A stretch of DNA of 64,000 bases, taken from CAVRIA01 sp963721115. Lineage in GTDB: Bacteria; Desulfobacterota; Binatia; HRBIN30; CADEER01. The DNA is taken from positions 1-64,000 of the forward strand of contig CAVRIA010000022.1 in assembly GCA_963721115.1 (NCBI GenBank), in the 5' to 3' direction. The position numbers and the translations under genes are program-made. Shown here one piece after another: positions 1-8,489 of this stretch; the stretch's first letter is position 1; each line of letters begins with the position of its first letter. A model generated the notes under the pieces. The model made no database searches. It saw nothing but the letters and a program-made list of their open reading frames with translations, and had not been told where the DNA came from.

Positions 1-189
1 GGTCGGAGCTGCGCCAGAAAGGTGGTGCTCCATCGGGTTCTGATCCGAAACCCAACAGCCAACAGCTTAACAACCTAACAACCTGCAGTTCATAGCGGGC
101 GCAGGGGCAGAGCCCCAGCACCGACAACGGGGGTCCACCCGGGGGGTGGCGGAGGTCCGTCGCCGGGATTCGCGGCCAGAGACAGGAAG

Positions 190-642
190 CCCCTCCGCCT
201 CCCCCTTCGATCACATGAACCGGTCTATTCTGTGCGGGGCTTGCGCCCCTGCGGCCCCTCCGGGGAGGGAACCGCTCAGACGCCGCGGTTCCCTCCCCGC
301 CCCCTCTCTCCGGTGGCTCCGCTCCGAGGCGAATCCGCTTCCCCGCTCAGCACCGGACCTGGCGGTCGGCGCGCGTAACGGGAGACGCGCCACTGCCTGA
401 ATCTACGCGCCACTGACGGGAGACGACTCCCTCGGTCTCGCGCACGGCTTCACGACCGCGCCACTCTCTGCCGATCTCGCGCTCGCGCCTCTTCGAAAGG
501 TCGAGACCTTGGATTTTCGATTCCAAACCCAACAGCCAACAGCGTAACAGCGTAACAACCTGCCCTTTCTCGAAAGGTCGAGGCCTTTGGAGCTTTGATT
601 CCAAGCCTAACAACCAACAACTCAGCAACGTAACAACCTGTA
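190..642. repeat. Dispersed structured repeat, copy A
   Basis: About 450 bp of non-coding sequence that recurs at 52773-53257 with high identity. It contains a perfect 15-bp hairpin (arms 261-275 and 285-299, loop TCAGACGCC) and a smaller GGGGC/GCCCC hairpin just before it. It ends in a module, present twice, made of CTTCGAAAGGTCGAG followed by CAACAGCCAACAG/AACAACCTG words. The first 189 bases of the window hold more of the same AACAACCTG words (54-85) and no credible gene. Reading frames inside are short and have no family resemblance. It could be a non-autonomous mobile element or a structured RNA; no flanking target duplication or transposase is visible. Confidence 0.85.
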
Positions 643-647
643 GTGAA

Positions 648-1502
648 TCACTCGGTATCCGCGATGCCGAAAACCCGCCGCATGAGCTGCCGGCATGCCG
701 TCGCCCCGGGCAGCTCCACGTCGTGCCGGCGCGCCATCTCCAGTGCCAGGCGCAGATCCTTCTCGGCCAGGTCCACCACGGCACGCATGCGGGCCTGGAA
801 CGGCTCGGCGGCTCGGTCGATGTCCGCCCTTCGCCCCGCCAGGTAGCGGCGCATCTGATCGCTCAGGTAGCCGCTCGCGCCGGTCACGGCGTCGAACGCG
901 TCGCGGGAGAGGCCGGCGCGCTCGGCGAGGTGGTCCGCTTCGAAGGCGGCGAGGAAGCCGAGATAGCCCAGCACGTTGTTGCACAGCTTCAGCGCGGCAC
1001 CGGCGCCGAGAGGGCCGGCGTGGACGATCGTCGCGGACGGCGGCTCGAACACGGGGCGGCAGCGCTGGAGCAGGCTCGCGTCGCCGCCGACGATGTAGCA
1101 GAGCGTGCCGTTCTCCGCCCCGGCCTGGCCGCCGGTCACCGGAGCGTCGAGGACGCCGACGCCGCGCGGCTCGGCGGCGCGCGCGATCTCGTGGACGGTG
1201 TCGGGGAAGATGGTGCTGTGGAGAGCGATCACGGAGCCCGGCGCCGCACCGGACAGCGCGCCGTCGCGCCCGAGGACGACCTCCCGAACCTCGGCGTCGT
1301 CGCGCACGACGATGCCGATGACGTCCGCCGCGGCAGCCGCCTCGCGGCACGACCGCGCCGCGACGGCCCCCTGCGCCGCCATCTCGTCCACCACCTCGCG
1401 GCGCAGATCGTACACCGCCGTCGGCACCGACGCGCCGAGCAGGGCGCGGGCCATCCCCTTGCCGATGATTCCCAGTCCGATCACTGCCGCGCGCGTCGCC
1501 AT
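648..1502 (-). CDS. 3-hydroxyisobutyrate dehydrogenase-family NAD(P)-dependent oxidoreductase
   Basis: A 284-residue beta-hydroxyacid dehydrogenase that would oxidise a short-chain 3-hydroxy acid or reduce a semialdehyde with NAD(P)H in the cytoplasm. The N-terminal Rossmann motif GLGIIG is at residues 9-14, the substrate-binding segment DAPVTGG at about 119-125, and the expected catalytic lysine is K172 in the GAALKLCNN segment. An all-helical C-terminal domain follows. Length is typical of the family (about 290). The start is supported by GGGAGGAG six bases upstream. It stands alone, divergent from the luciferase-like gene, so the substrate is not indicated by context. Tartronate semialdehyde reductase and glyoxylate reductase are close relatives that sequence alone cannot exclude. 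Confidence 0.85.
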   Translation of the reverse strand: MATRAAVIGLGIIGKGMARALLGASVPTAVYDLRREVVDEMAAQGAVAARSCREAAAAADVIGIVVRDDAEVREVVLGRDGALSGAAPGSVIALHSTIFPDTVHEIARAAEPRGVGVLDAPVTGGQAGAENGTLCYIVGGDASLLQRCRPVFEPPSATIVHAGPLGAGAALKLCNNVLGYLGFLAAFEADHLAERAGLSRDAFDAVTGASGYLSDQMRRYLAGRRADIDRAAEPFQARMRAVVDLAEKDLRLALEMARRHDVELPGATACRQLMRRVFGIADTE

Positions 1503-1552
1503 CGCTTTCTCCTCCCGAGCGCTTCTACCCGGCCCGGCTTCGCAGGCAAAGG

Positions 1553-1650
1553 CGAGGGCTCAGGCTGAGGCTGAGGATCGATCCAACGACCGCGCGCAGC
1601 GCGCATCATCCTTAGCCTGAGCCGTAGCCTGAGCCTCAGCCCTGTTCCGA
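1553..1650. repeat. Imperfect inverted word repeat (GGCTGAGG/CCTCAGCC)
   Basis: Left arm AGGGCTCAGGCTGAGG and right arm CCTGAGCCTCAGCCCT (around 1629-1644) can fold on each other, with further CAGGCT/AGCCTG words between. It lies in the 381-bp divergent space between the dehydrogenase and the luciferase-like gene, so it is not placed as a terminator. The rest of that space holds a CAACCAACAACCC word near 1698-1710 and the palindromes annotated at 1768-1794. Confidence 0.55.
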
Positions 1651-1767
1651 AAGTTTCTCGCCGAATGATCCGGCGCAGCCCCGGGGGGCGAGACTGACAA
1701 CCAACAACCCGGCGGAGCAGCCGAGCGGATTGGCCCCTGCTTCGACACTCCAGCACTGTTGCTTGAC

Positions 1768-1794
1768 TGACGAATGTCATCTGACGTATGTCAG
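1768..1794. promoter_or_regulatory. Twin palindromic operator-like sites
   Basis: Two near-identical palindromes, TGACGAATGTCA (1768-1779) and CTGACGTATGTCAG (1781-1794), share the consensus TGACGWATGTCA with a 14-bp repeat distance. They sit about 90 bp upstream of the luciferase-like monooxygenase start. The arrangement resembles sites bound by TetR-type dimers, and the half-site TGAC matches the half-site in the TetR operator at 27253-27272. No regulator gene lies next to it. The binding role is inference. Confidence 0.5.
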
Positions 1795-1883
1795 GCGCCG
1801 CGTCGAGCACGGGGGGCGTTTCACCGTGCGTCACTTTGCGCGCCCGGACATCATTGGGATGCGCGGGCGTCACAGGAGGACGG

Positions 1884-2990
1884 ATGAAGTTCGCGCTCTT
1901 CTACGAGATTCCCGTTGCGCGCCCTTGGAACGACGAGAGCGAGCACCAGGCGTACAAGAACACGCTCGAGCAGGCGGTGCTGGCCGACAAGCTCGGGTTC
2001 GAAGGCTTCTGGACGGTGGAGCACCACTTCCTCGAGGAGTTCTCGCACTGCTCGAACCCCGAGGTACTGTACGGCGCCGTCGCGGCACGCACCAAGAACC
2101 TGCGCATCGGCTACGGCGTGCGCCTGCTGCCCAAGCCGTACAACCATCCGGTGCGCTCCGCCGAGTCGGCGGCCGTGCTCGACCTGTTGAGCGACGGGCG
2201 CGTGGAGTTCGGCACCGGTCGCTCGGCGACGCGGCCGGAGCTGGAGGGGTTCGGCATCGACCCCGCCGACACGCGGGCGATGTGGCAGGAGGCGATCCGG
2301 CACATCGTCGGCTGCTGGACCGACGACGAGCACGAGTTCGAGGGCAAGTACTGGTCGATGCCGAAGCGCCGCGTCCTTCCCAAGCCGCTGCAGAAGCCGC
2401 ACCCGCCGCTGTGGGGCGCGACGGGCAGCCCGGAGACGCACCGGCTGGTCGGGGAGATGGGGCTCGGGCTCTGCTCGTTCGCCGTCGGCACCCCGCCCGA
2501 GGACATCAAGAAGCGCATCGACATCTACCGCGAGGGCATCGCCGCGTGTAAGCAGCCGTACGGGAAGTTCGTCAACAACCGCGCCTGCGCCTTCGCCATG
2601 GTGAACTGTGCGCCGACCAAGAAGGAGTCCTACGCCGTATCGGCGGAGTCCTTCGAATGGTACGGCAAGTACGGCGCCGAGCTCATCGCCACGCTGCCGA
2701 AGTGGCTCGACGAGCAGAAGAAGGGGCTCGGCACCTACGACTGGCTCGGCGAGCTGAAGGACATCGTCAGCTCCGGCACGCACAATCTGCTGACCTTCGA
2801 CTACCTGCGCGAGACGCACGGCTGCGTCGCCGGCGACCCCGAGGAGGTCATCGGCCACTTCAAGGCCTACGAGGCCACCGGCGCCGACCTGATCCTCTGC
2901 CTGGTCAACCCGTACAAGATCCCGCACGACAAGGTCATGCAGACGATCGAGCTGATGGGAAAGTACGTCATTCCGGAGTTCGGGAAGTAG
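1884..2990 (+). CDS. LLM-class flavin-dependent oxidoreductase (luciferase-like monooxygenase)
   Basis: A 368-residue TIM-barrel flavin monooxygenase of the bacterial luciferase superfamily, expected to use FMNH2 or F420H2 to oxidise an organic substrate. The family pattern is visible: ADKLGFEGFWTVEHHF near residue 35-50, conserved VRLLPKPYNHPVRSAES around 80, and EFGTGRSATRPE near 115. The chosen ATG at 1884 is preceded by AGGAGGACGG, whereas the reading frame is open further upstream without a ribosome site. The twin palindromes at 1768-1794 suggest repressor control. Substrate is unknown; members commonly act on alkanes, aldehydes, nitriloacetate-like compounds or hydrocarbons. Confidence 0.85.
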   Translation: MKFALFYEIPVARPWNDESEHQAYKNTLEQAVLADKLGFEGFWTVEHHFLEEFSHCSNPEVLYGAVAARTKNLRIGYGVRLLPKPYNHPVRSAESAAVLDLLSDGRVEFGTGRSATRPELEGFGIDPADTRAMWQEAIRHIVGCWTDDEHEFEGKYWSMPKRRVLPKPLQKPHPPLWGATGSPETHRLVGEMGLGLCSFAVGTPPEDIKKRIDIYREGIAACKQPYGKFVNNRACAFAMVNCAPTKKESYAVSAESFEWYGKYGAELIATLPKWLDEQKKGLGTYDWLGELKDIVSSGTHNLLTFDYLRETHGCVAGDPEEVIGHFKAYEATGADLILCLVNPYKIPHDKVMQTIELMGKYVIPEFGK

Positions 2991-2999
2991 CTGGTCGCA

Positions 3000-3254
3000 G
3001 AGGCCCGCCCTTCGGTCGTCGGTACGGCGTCGTAGGCAGCGAATCGTTTCGAAATAGATCGACGCCCGCCGGCCGATCGCGGCCACCTCGATCCGATGGC
3101 GCGATTCACGGTAGACGATGCGCAGTCGACCGACCCGGAGGCTGCGCCAACCGGCGAGCTCTCCCTTCGGTGCTTTTCCGGCCTCGGGCTCGGCGCAGAG
3201 CAGGTCGATGGCCGCACGCACGCGGCGGGCGTCCTCTGACGTGAAACGCGTCAC
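3000..3254 (-). pseudogene. RelE/ParE-type toxin-like ORF lacking a normal stop
   Basis: The first 77 or so residues (GTG start at 3254) read as a RelE/StbE-type mRNA interferase: RRVRAAIDLL helix, GWRSLRVGRLRIVYR core, then IEVAAIGRRASIYFETIR. Members usually end directly after this last strand, near 3020. Here no stop follows, and the frame stays open antisense through the whole luciferase-like gene to 1851. No antitoxin-like frame lies upstream on the same strand. I infer a remnant toxin that lost its end, or one whose stop was changed by a base error. The 3' limit given is approximate. Confidence 0.5.
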
Positions 3255-3374
3255 CGTCGTGGTTCTGAAGATCGGTCATCGCAAGGACGTGTACCGCCAA
3301 TCGTGAGGCGCTCCCGACCCGACCAGCGCGTATCAGAATTGCCATTACCGGGGTAATGTGCGCATACATGGTCC

Positions 3375-3635
3375 ATGACACTCGCCCAGTCGAAGTTGAC
3401 GGCGCAGGGGCAGATCTCCGTTCCCGCGGAGGTGCGGCGGAAGCTCGGCCTCAGCCCGGGCTCCGTCCTGGAATGGGAAGAGGAGGATGACAAGATCGTG
3501 GTGCGGAAAGCGGGTCGCTACACCTCGGAGGAGATCCATCGGCGGCTCTTCGCGAAGGCGCCGAAGCCTCGCAGCACGGCCGAGCTGAAGGAAGGGATAC
3601 GGCGGTACGTGCGGAAGAGGCATGCGCGCCGTTGA
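3375..3635 (+). CDS. AbrB/MazE/SpoVT-fold antitoxin (VapB-like)
   Basis: An 86-residue antitoxin. The N-terminal swapped-hairpin AbrB motif is clear (LTAQGQISVPAEVRRKLGLS, then GSVLEWEEEDDKIVVRKA, residues about 8-47). The basic C-terminal tail (residues 50-86, SEEIHRRLF, then ELKEGIRRYVRKR) is the usual toxin-wrapping segment. It overlaps the toxin gene by 14 bp, so the pair is translationally coupled. As in other VapBC modules, the antitoxin probably represses its own promoter. Neighbouring sequence carries a RelE-like remnant on the opposite strand, making this a small toxin-antitoxin patch. Confidence 0.85.
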   Translation: MTLAQSKLTAQGQISVPAEVRRKLGLSPGSVLEWEEEDDKIVVRKAGRYTSEEIHRRLFAKAPKPRSTAELKEGIRRYVRKRHARR

Positions 3636-4002
3636 TACCAACGTCCTGGTGCGGCTGCTGACCCGGGACGACCCGAAGCAGGTGGCGGCGGCGGAGTCCT
3701 TCGTGGCGAAGGGGGCGTGGATATCGCACCTGGTCCTGGCGGAAACACTGTGGGTCCTGGAGTCGGTCTACGAGCTGGACGCGAAGCGACGCGCCGACGC
3801 CGTCGACATGCTTCTCAATCACACGAGTCTCACGCTGCAGGATCCGGACGTGGTCGCGGCGGCCCTGGCGAATTTTCGCCGCGCGCCATCGCTTGGCTTC
3901 TCGGACTGCCTGGTTCTCGAGATCGCCCGAAAAGCGGGCCATCTCCCCCTGGGAACGTTCGATCGCAATCTGGCCAAGCTCGACGGCGGCGAACGGCTGT
4001 GA
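3622..4002 (+). CDS. vapC: PIN-domain ribonuclease toxin (VapC family)
   Basis: A 126-residue PIN-fold RNase expected to cleave a specific RNA when its antitoxin is degraded. The acidic metal-binding residues are all present: D5 (AVDTNVLVR), E41 (LAETLWVL), D95 (FSDCLVLE) and D114 (TFDRNLAKL). Length is normal and the active site intact. It overlaps the preceding AbrB-type antitoxin gene by 14 bp, the classical VapBC order. The pairing of a PIN toxin with an AbrB-fold antitoxin is a known variant. Whether it stabilises a genomic segment or acts in stress response cannot be told from the sequence. Confidence 0.88.
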   Translation: MRAVDTNVLVRLLTRDDPKQVAAAESFVAKGAWISHLVLAETLWVLESVYELDAKRRADAVDMLLNHTSLTLQDPDVVAAALANFRRAPSLGFSDCLVLEIARKAGHLPLGTFDRNLAKLDGGERL

Positions 4003-4005
4003 TCG

Positions 4006-4491
4006 TCAGCCGAGCAGCCCGGCCTTGGTCAGAGGATCCTCGAACTCGGTCAGCTCGCTCCAGTGATCGCGGATCAGCTCGCGGAGGCGGCGCAGCGCGA
4101 CGAGCTCGAGCCGGATGCCGTCCGGGTCGGTGAAGAAGGAAGCGTAGTAGTCGGGAGCGTACTCGGGATAGATCCCCGGCTCCGAGATCTCCACGCCGAG
4201 GTCTCGAAGCGCGCGCGCCGCGGCGTCGACCTGAGCGCAGCTGTCGAGCCGGAAGCAGATGTGGTGAAGGCCCGGGCCGTACGGGTCGTGAGGCTTCCCG
4301 GATCGCTTCGCCGGGCGGAGCGTGTACTGCGTGACGCGGTTGAAGTAGTGGACGTGCGGCTCGCCCGCGATCGGCTTCGTGCCCTTGCGAAACCCGAGCA
4401 GCTTCATGACCGGGTCGTAGAACGCCGTCGATCGCCGCAGGTCGGCGACGGTCACGTAGATGTGATCGACGGCAGAGACCTCGATGTCCAT
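4006..4491 (-). CDS. VOC-superfamily protein (glyoxalase/dioxygenase fold)
   Basis: A 161-residue single-chain vicinal-oxygen-chelate protein with two beta-alpha-beta modules. Candidate metal ligands at the usual places are H10 (VDHIYVTV), H76/H77 (GPGLHHICFRL) and E129 (DPDGIRLELV). The DPDG turn before the last ligand is typical of glyoxalase I, bleomycin-resistance and extradiol-dioxygenase-like members. The gene converges on the VapC toxin, ending 3 bp from it. A second VOC protein with the same ligand spacing is encoded at 24688-25197. Substrate is not recognisable. Confidence 0.8.
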   Translation of the reverse strand: MDIEVSAVDHIYVTVADLRRSTAFYDPVMKLLGFRKGTKPIAGEPHVHYFNRVTQYTLRPAKRSGKPHDPYGPGLHHICFRLDSCAQVDAAARALRDLGVEISEPGIYPEYAPDYYASFFTDPDGIRLELVALRRLRELIRDHWSELTEFEDPLTKAGLLG

Positions 4492-4545
4492 GTCGTACCC
4501 TCCGTGCGCGGTTCCGACGCTTCCAATCCCCTTGATCCCGGAAGA

Positions 4546-6210
4546 TCACTCCCGGCGGACGAGCCACGTCCTTCCCGTCTGCAGCGCGAGGAAGAAGCGA
4601 AGGAGCGAGTCCCGGCCGCGGATCTCCGTGCGGCGAAGTCGGAAGAGAGGTGTCGCCGGATCGTTCAGGCCGTATGCGATCCCGCAGGCCGCTGAATATC
4701 CGGCCCGCGCGACCGCCGCTTCGCTCCGCTCGTCGCACTCGCCGTAGGGATAGGCGAAGAGGCGCACCGGGCCGCCGATCGTACGCTCCAGGTCCGCGCG
4801 CGACCCGTGAACCTCCTCCCATGTCTCGCTCTCGCTCAACCCCGGCAGGCTGAGATGGCTCCTCCCGTGGGAACCGCACTTCACCCGCGTCGACGTCATC
4901 TCGCGGAGATCCTGCAAGGAGAGCCGGGGGCGATCACCGAGGGCGTCGCGGCTCCGCCGGGCCGCTGCCTCGCCCTGCGTCATGACGAATACCGTCGCCG
5001 GGAGTGCGTACCGATCGAGAATCGGCCGGGCGCGCGTTCGAGCGTCCTCGTAGCCATCGTCCATGGTGAGGATGACACAGGGCGCGGGAGGCAAGGCGTG
5101 CTCCTGCCGGCAGCGAACGTATTCCTCCAGACTGATGACGTTGTAGCCGCGGCGTCGCAGCCAGGCCATCTGCCGCGCGAAACGTCGCTCCGATATGACG
5201 TAACGGCTCTCCCGCTCTCCCGGATTCCCGATCGCGTGATACATCAGAATTGCTGCGCCCCCCGTCAATCGTCGCCACTGGTCGCGATCACGGATTACAC
5301 TCCCGGCCCCCCTCCAGTACAAGCAATCGTAGAGCGATGCGTACCAGTACACCTGGGCGCGGCGAGGCAGGCGGTCGGCCAATTTGCTTAGCCAGGTCAC
5401 CCACCAGGCGGACAGCGGCGTCCTCAACGCAGCGCGCCGTGCCAGCGTGAACCAGAAGCCTCTCTGATTGAAGCCGCCGAGCTGGAGGTGTGCCAGGAGG
5501 GAGGGGTAGCGTCGATAAAGCTCCACCGCTCCCACGCCGTTCACCTCGCAGTCGCGCACGATCGCCGCAAAGCTCTTCGCGAAGTGTTGATGACCCACCG
5601 CGTCCGCGACGTACGTGAAGGACAGGCCTCGCTTCGAGAGTCGGTAGCCGATCTCGATGTCCTCGTTGGCGGGTAGATCGGCAGCGAATCCGCCCACCGC
5701 CTCGAGCGCGCTTCGCGGGGCGCACAGGTTTCCCGTCCAGCAATCCATGAAGGTCGCGGGCCGAACCCCCGCGGCGAGCTCTGCGTGATGTCGCGCCCAG
5801 CTTCCTTGCAGGTAGTGCGCGAACCGCGACGCGTCCGGGGGAAGCCGGGTGTCGATGTGGCCGAGGGTCACGGTGTTCACTCGCTTGCGTTGAACCTCCA
5901 AATGGCTTTTCACCAGGTCGGGCGCCGCCGCCATGTCGTCGTCGAGAAAGAGGCAGTACACACCGCCGGCCGCTTGGATGCCGGTGTTTCGGGCGGCGGC
6001 GGGGCCGGCGTTCTCCTGTACGAGCACGCGCAGCGGGAAGCGGGTGCGGAGGCTCGACAACCGCACCTCCGTGTCGTCGGTCGAACCGTCGACGACCACG
6101 ATCACCTCGAAGCTCTCCGCCGCCTCGGTCTGGTGCCCCAGCGAGCCGAGGCAAGCGAGCACCATGCGGCTGCGGTTGTAAGTCGGGATGACGATGCTGA
6201 GCGGGATCAC
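4546..6210 (-). CDS. Bifunctional family-2 glycosyltransferase / NodB polysaccharide deacetylase
   Basis: A 554-residue fusion. The first half is a GT-A fold family-2 transferase: IVIPTYNRSRMVL near residue 6, VVVDGSTDDTE near 38, the acidic DDD at 90-92 and the acceptor-side ENEDIEIGYRL-like segment (ANEDIEIGYR). The second half is a NodB domain starting near 320 (ILMYHAIG), with metal and catalytic residues in LTMDDGYED, SHGRSHLSL and FAYPYGE. It could transfer a sugar and then deacetylate an N- or O-acetylated surface glycan. There is no signal peptide or obvious membrane span, so a cytoplasmic-face role is possible. It stands alone between the VOC gene and the secreted-protein cluster. 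Confidence 0.85.
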   Translation of the reverse strand: MIPLSIVIPTYNRSRMVLACLGSLGHQTEAAESFEVIVVVDGSTDDTEVRLSSLRTRFPLRVLVQENAGPAAARNTGIQAAGGVYCLFLDDDMAAAPDLVKSHLEVQRKRVNTVTLGHIDTRLPPDASRFAHYLQGSWARHHAELAAGVRPATFMDCWTGNLCAPRSALEAVGGFAADLPANEDIEIGYRLSKRGLSFTYVADAVGHQHFAKSFAAIVRDCEVNGVGAVELYRRYPSLLAHLQLGGFNQRGFWFTLARRAALRTPLSAWWVTWLSKLADRLPRRAQVYWYASLYDCLYWRGAGSVIRDRDQWRRLTGGAAILMYHAIGNPGERESRYVISERRFARQMAWLRRRGYNVISLEEYVRCRQEHALPPAPCVILTMDDGYEDARTRARPILDRYALPATVFVMTQGEAAARRSRDALGDRPRLSLQDLREMTSTRVKCGSHGRSHLSLPGLSESETWEEVHGSRADLERTIGGPVRLFAYPYGECDERSEAAVARAGYSAACGIAYGLNDPATPLFRLRRTEIRGRDSLLRFFLALQTGRTWLVRRE

Positions 6211-6283
6211 GCCGTTGCCATGCTGGTTTCAACCTGCTCCGCACCCAGACTGAAGCAGGCTTCCTCGTTGGAGACGAGCGAGA

Positions 6284-8437
6284 TCAGAGCGGTGCCGCGG
6301 CGACCTGCAGCTCCGCCCGGAACGGGACACGCTCTGGTGGGGCGGTGGCATCGAAGCCGAACAGGCCGGCAATGAAGCCGAGGGCGGCGTCGGGCTCGAG
6401 GCCGGCGAGGTTCTGGGCCACGGTGACGATGTCGGCGATGACGATCTCGCCGTCCATCTGCAACGGGCTGCCGATCGCCTTGCCGTTCAGCACACCCGAC
6501 CACGTGGCGCCCACCAGGCGCACCTTCATTCCACTCGGCTGTCCACCCGCACCGGTGAGCTCGACCGCCATGTCGACGGGACCGGTCGTGAATGCGCCGG
6601 TGTCGTCTGCGCTCAGCCCGGCGACGGCGACGTCGGTGAACGAAAAGGCGCCGCTGCCGGTCGGGTCGCTGGCGACGGCGAAGCGGTCGGCGTCGAGGGC
6701 GTAGTAGAAGGCGGGCATCAGCCCGCGAATCACCTGCACGACGACGTCGTCGTCGGGCTGCGTCAGCGTCAGGCCGTTGAGTGGCGTCACGGCGCGGACG
6801 TCGGTACGCGCGACGGCGCCGGCGAGCTCGCGGCGCTGGCCGCCGATCTCGAGCGAGCCCATCACCTCGTAGATGGCGTCGACGGCCGCGTATGCGTGCT
6901 CGACGGTCTCCGGTCCGACGCGCGTGCCGTCGCCGAGGTCGACGATCCCGACGAGTGAAGCGACCTCCGGCCACGCCAGCATCAGCGGGACTCCCGGCGC
7001 GGCGAACACCGGCGACAGCTCGAGGGGCGGGCGTTCCTCCGTCGCGGCGCGGGTCGGCGTCGGGGTGGGCGTCGGAGTGAGGGTAGGCGTGTGCGTCGGT
7101 CCGCTGTAGGGCACGAAGTCGATGGTGGCCAGGTAGATCTGCGTGCCGCGGTCGCTGGTCTGACCCTGCAGCCAGCTGATGTCCGGATCGTCGAGAGGCG
7201 AGGTGTAGTTGGCGAGCAGGAAGGAGTGCGGTCCGGTCTGCCGTACGGACGGGAAGGCCGTGTCGCCGACGCCGGGGAGGTCCATGACGTGCACGACGCG
7301 GCGCGCCGTCCTGTCGATGCGGTACAGCGCGGTGCGCTTGGGGCGCAGGGAGTAGTCGATCAGGTAGCGCCCGCGTCGCTGGGCGAGGGAGAGGTCGGTG
7401 TCGCGGCGGTCGTACGGACCGCCGACGTCGCGCCGCGCGACGAGGTAGATCTCGCCCTCGTGGCGGAACATCTTCGGCGAGTCGTAGCGCTCGGGATCGG
7501 TCTGCGACGGGCAGTCCCACGCCGACAGATCCTCTGCCGGCGCCCGGCAGAGATGCGAGCCGAAGCCGCTCGCGTCGCCGTCCTCGTTGCGCGTCACCGC
7601 CCACAGCGAGCCGTCGAGGTCGAACTCGAATGCCACCTCCGAGACGCCGCCGAAGTAGACGTGGTCGCGTCCGCCGACGTCGGTCCAGGTGGTGCCGTCG
7701 GTGGACTGCTTGAAGAACACGGCGATCTCCGACGTGTCGCCGGCGCCGTAGTGCTCGCCCATGTACGAGGTTCGATAGGCGACCCCGTCGTGCACCTTGA
7801 CGTCCCAGGGCACTTCCCCGGCGTCGGTGAGGACCTCCAGATCCGACCACTGCGCGGGGCCGAGCCGGCGGGTACGCCAGAGGCGCATGGGCTCGAACGC
7901 GCCCGGGTTGGTCCCGGCCTCGAAGAACATCAGCTGCAGGTAGCCGCCGATGGCGACGAAGCGCGGCTCGCGCATGTCGGCGCCGAGGAAGATGTCGCGC
8001 TCGAGCTGCCAGGTCTCGCCGCCGTCTGCGGAGGAGATGATGTAGAGGTGCGTGTCCGGTCCGGCGAAGTGGTTCGGCGCCGTGCGCCAGGCGAGAAAGA
8101 GTCGGTCGTCGTAGAGGAAGATGTCGACGTTGTTGTTCGAGAGCAGCGCGGTCGTTTCGGGCGGCAGCGCTTCCGACGGGATGACGAAGCGCGGCGCCGA
8201 GACCGCGATCTCGTAGCTCACTTCGGCGGCGGTTGCCGTGGGGATGGGACTAGGTGTCCCGGTTGCCGAGGCCGTGGCCACTGCCGTTCGTGAAGGGACC
8301 GGCGGGGTTGGCGTATCCGCCACAACCGTCGTGGCGGTCGGGGTCGCGGCAGGCGAGACCTCGTTGTTGCCGCAACCCGCGGCTGCGAGCGCCAGTGCGA
8401 CGCCCGCCCAAAGCCGCGCTCTCGTGGTCACCGACAT
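6284..8437 (-). CDS. Secreted lipoprotein with beta-propeller (BNR/sialidase-like) region
   Basis: A 717-residue exported lipoprotein. The signal peptide ends in a lipobox, LAAAGC with the modified cysteine at about 22. A Thr/Pro/Ala linker follows (about 30-70), then a roughly 350-residue region containing Asp-box-like turns (SSADGGETW and STDGTTW) typical of six-bladed propellers such as sialidase folds. A second pure Thr-Pro linker near 445-460 leads to a C-terminal beta-rich domain of unknown type. Catalytic residues of sialidases or glycosidases are not identifiable. It is the last gene of a minus-strand run of exported proteins, 52 bp after the DUF1552 gene. Confidence 0.75.
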   Translation of the reverse strand: MSVTTRARLWAGVALALAAAGCGNNEVSPAATPTATTVVADTPTPPVPSRTAVATASATGTPSPIPTATAAEVSYEIAVSAPRFVIPSEALPPETTALLSNNNVDIFLYDDRLFLAWRTAPNHFAGPDTHLYIISSADGGETWQLERDIFLGADMREPRFVAIGGYLQLMFFEAGTNPGAFEPMRLWRTRRLGPAQWSDLEVLTDAGEVPWDVKVHDGVAYRTSYMGEHYGAGDTSEIAVFFKQSTDGTTWTDVGGRDHVYFGGVSEVAFEFDLDGSLWAVTRNEDGDASGFGSHLCRAPAEDLSAWDCPSQTDPERYDSPKMFRHEGEIYLVARRDVGGPYDRRDTDLSLAQRRGRYLIDYSLRPKRTALYRIDRTARRVVHVMDLPGVGDTAFPSVRQTGPHSFLLANYTSPLDDPDISWLQGQTSDRGTQIYLATIDFVPYSGPTHTPTLTPTPTPTPTRAATEERPPLELSPVFAAPGVPLMLAWPEVASLVGIVDLGDGTRVGPETVEHAYAAVDAIYEVMGSLEIGGQRRELAGAVARTDVRAVTPLNGLTLTQPDDDVVVQVIRGLMPAFYYALDADRFAVASDPTGSGAFSFTDVAVAGLSADDTGAFTTGPVDMAVELTGAGGQPSGMKVRLVGATWSGVLNGKAIGSPLQMDGEIVIADIVTVAQNLAGLEPDAALGFIAGLFGFDATAPPERVPFRAELQVAAAPL

Positions 8438-8489
8438 CGTATCCCTCCCCCGAATGCGGCATCCCGCAGTTGCGGTGACGCGTTCGGGC

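Noticed and set aside
1851..2999. Extension of the RelE-like frame through the monooxygenase
   Set aside because: Antisense to a conserved gene with strong start signal; the extension is not toxin-like.
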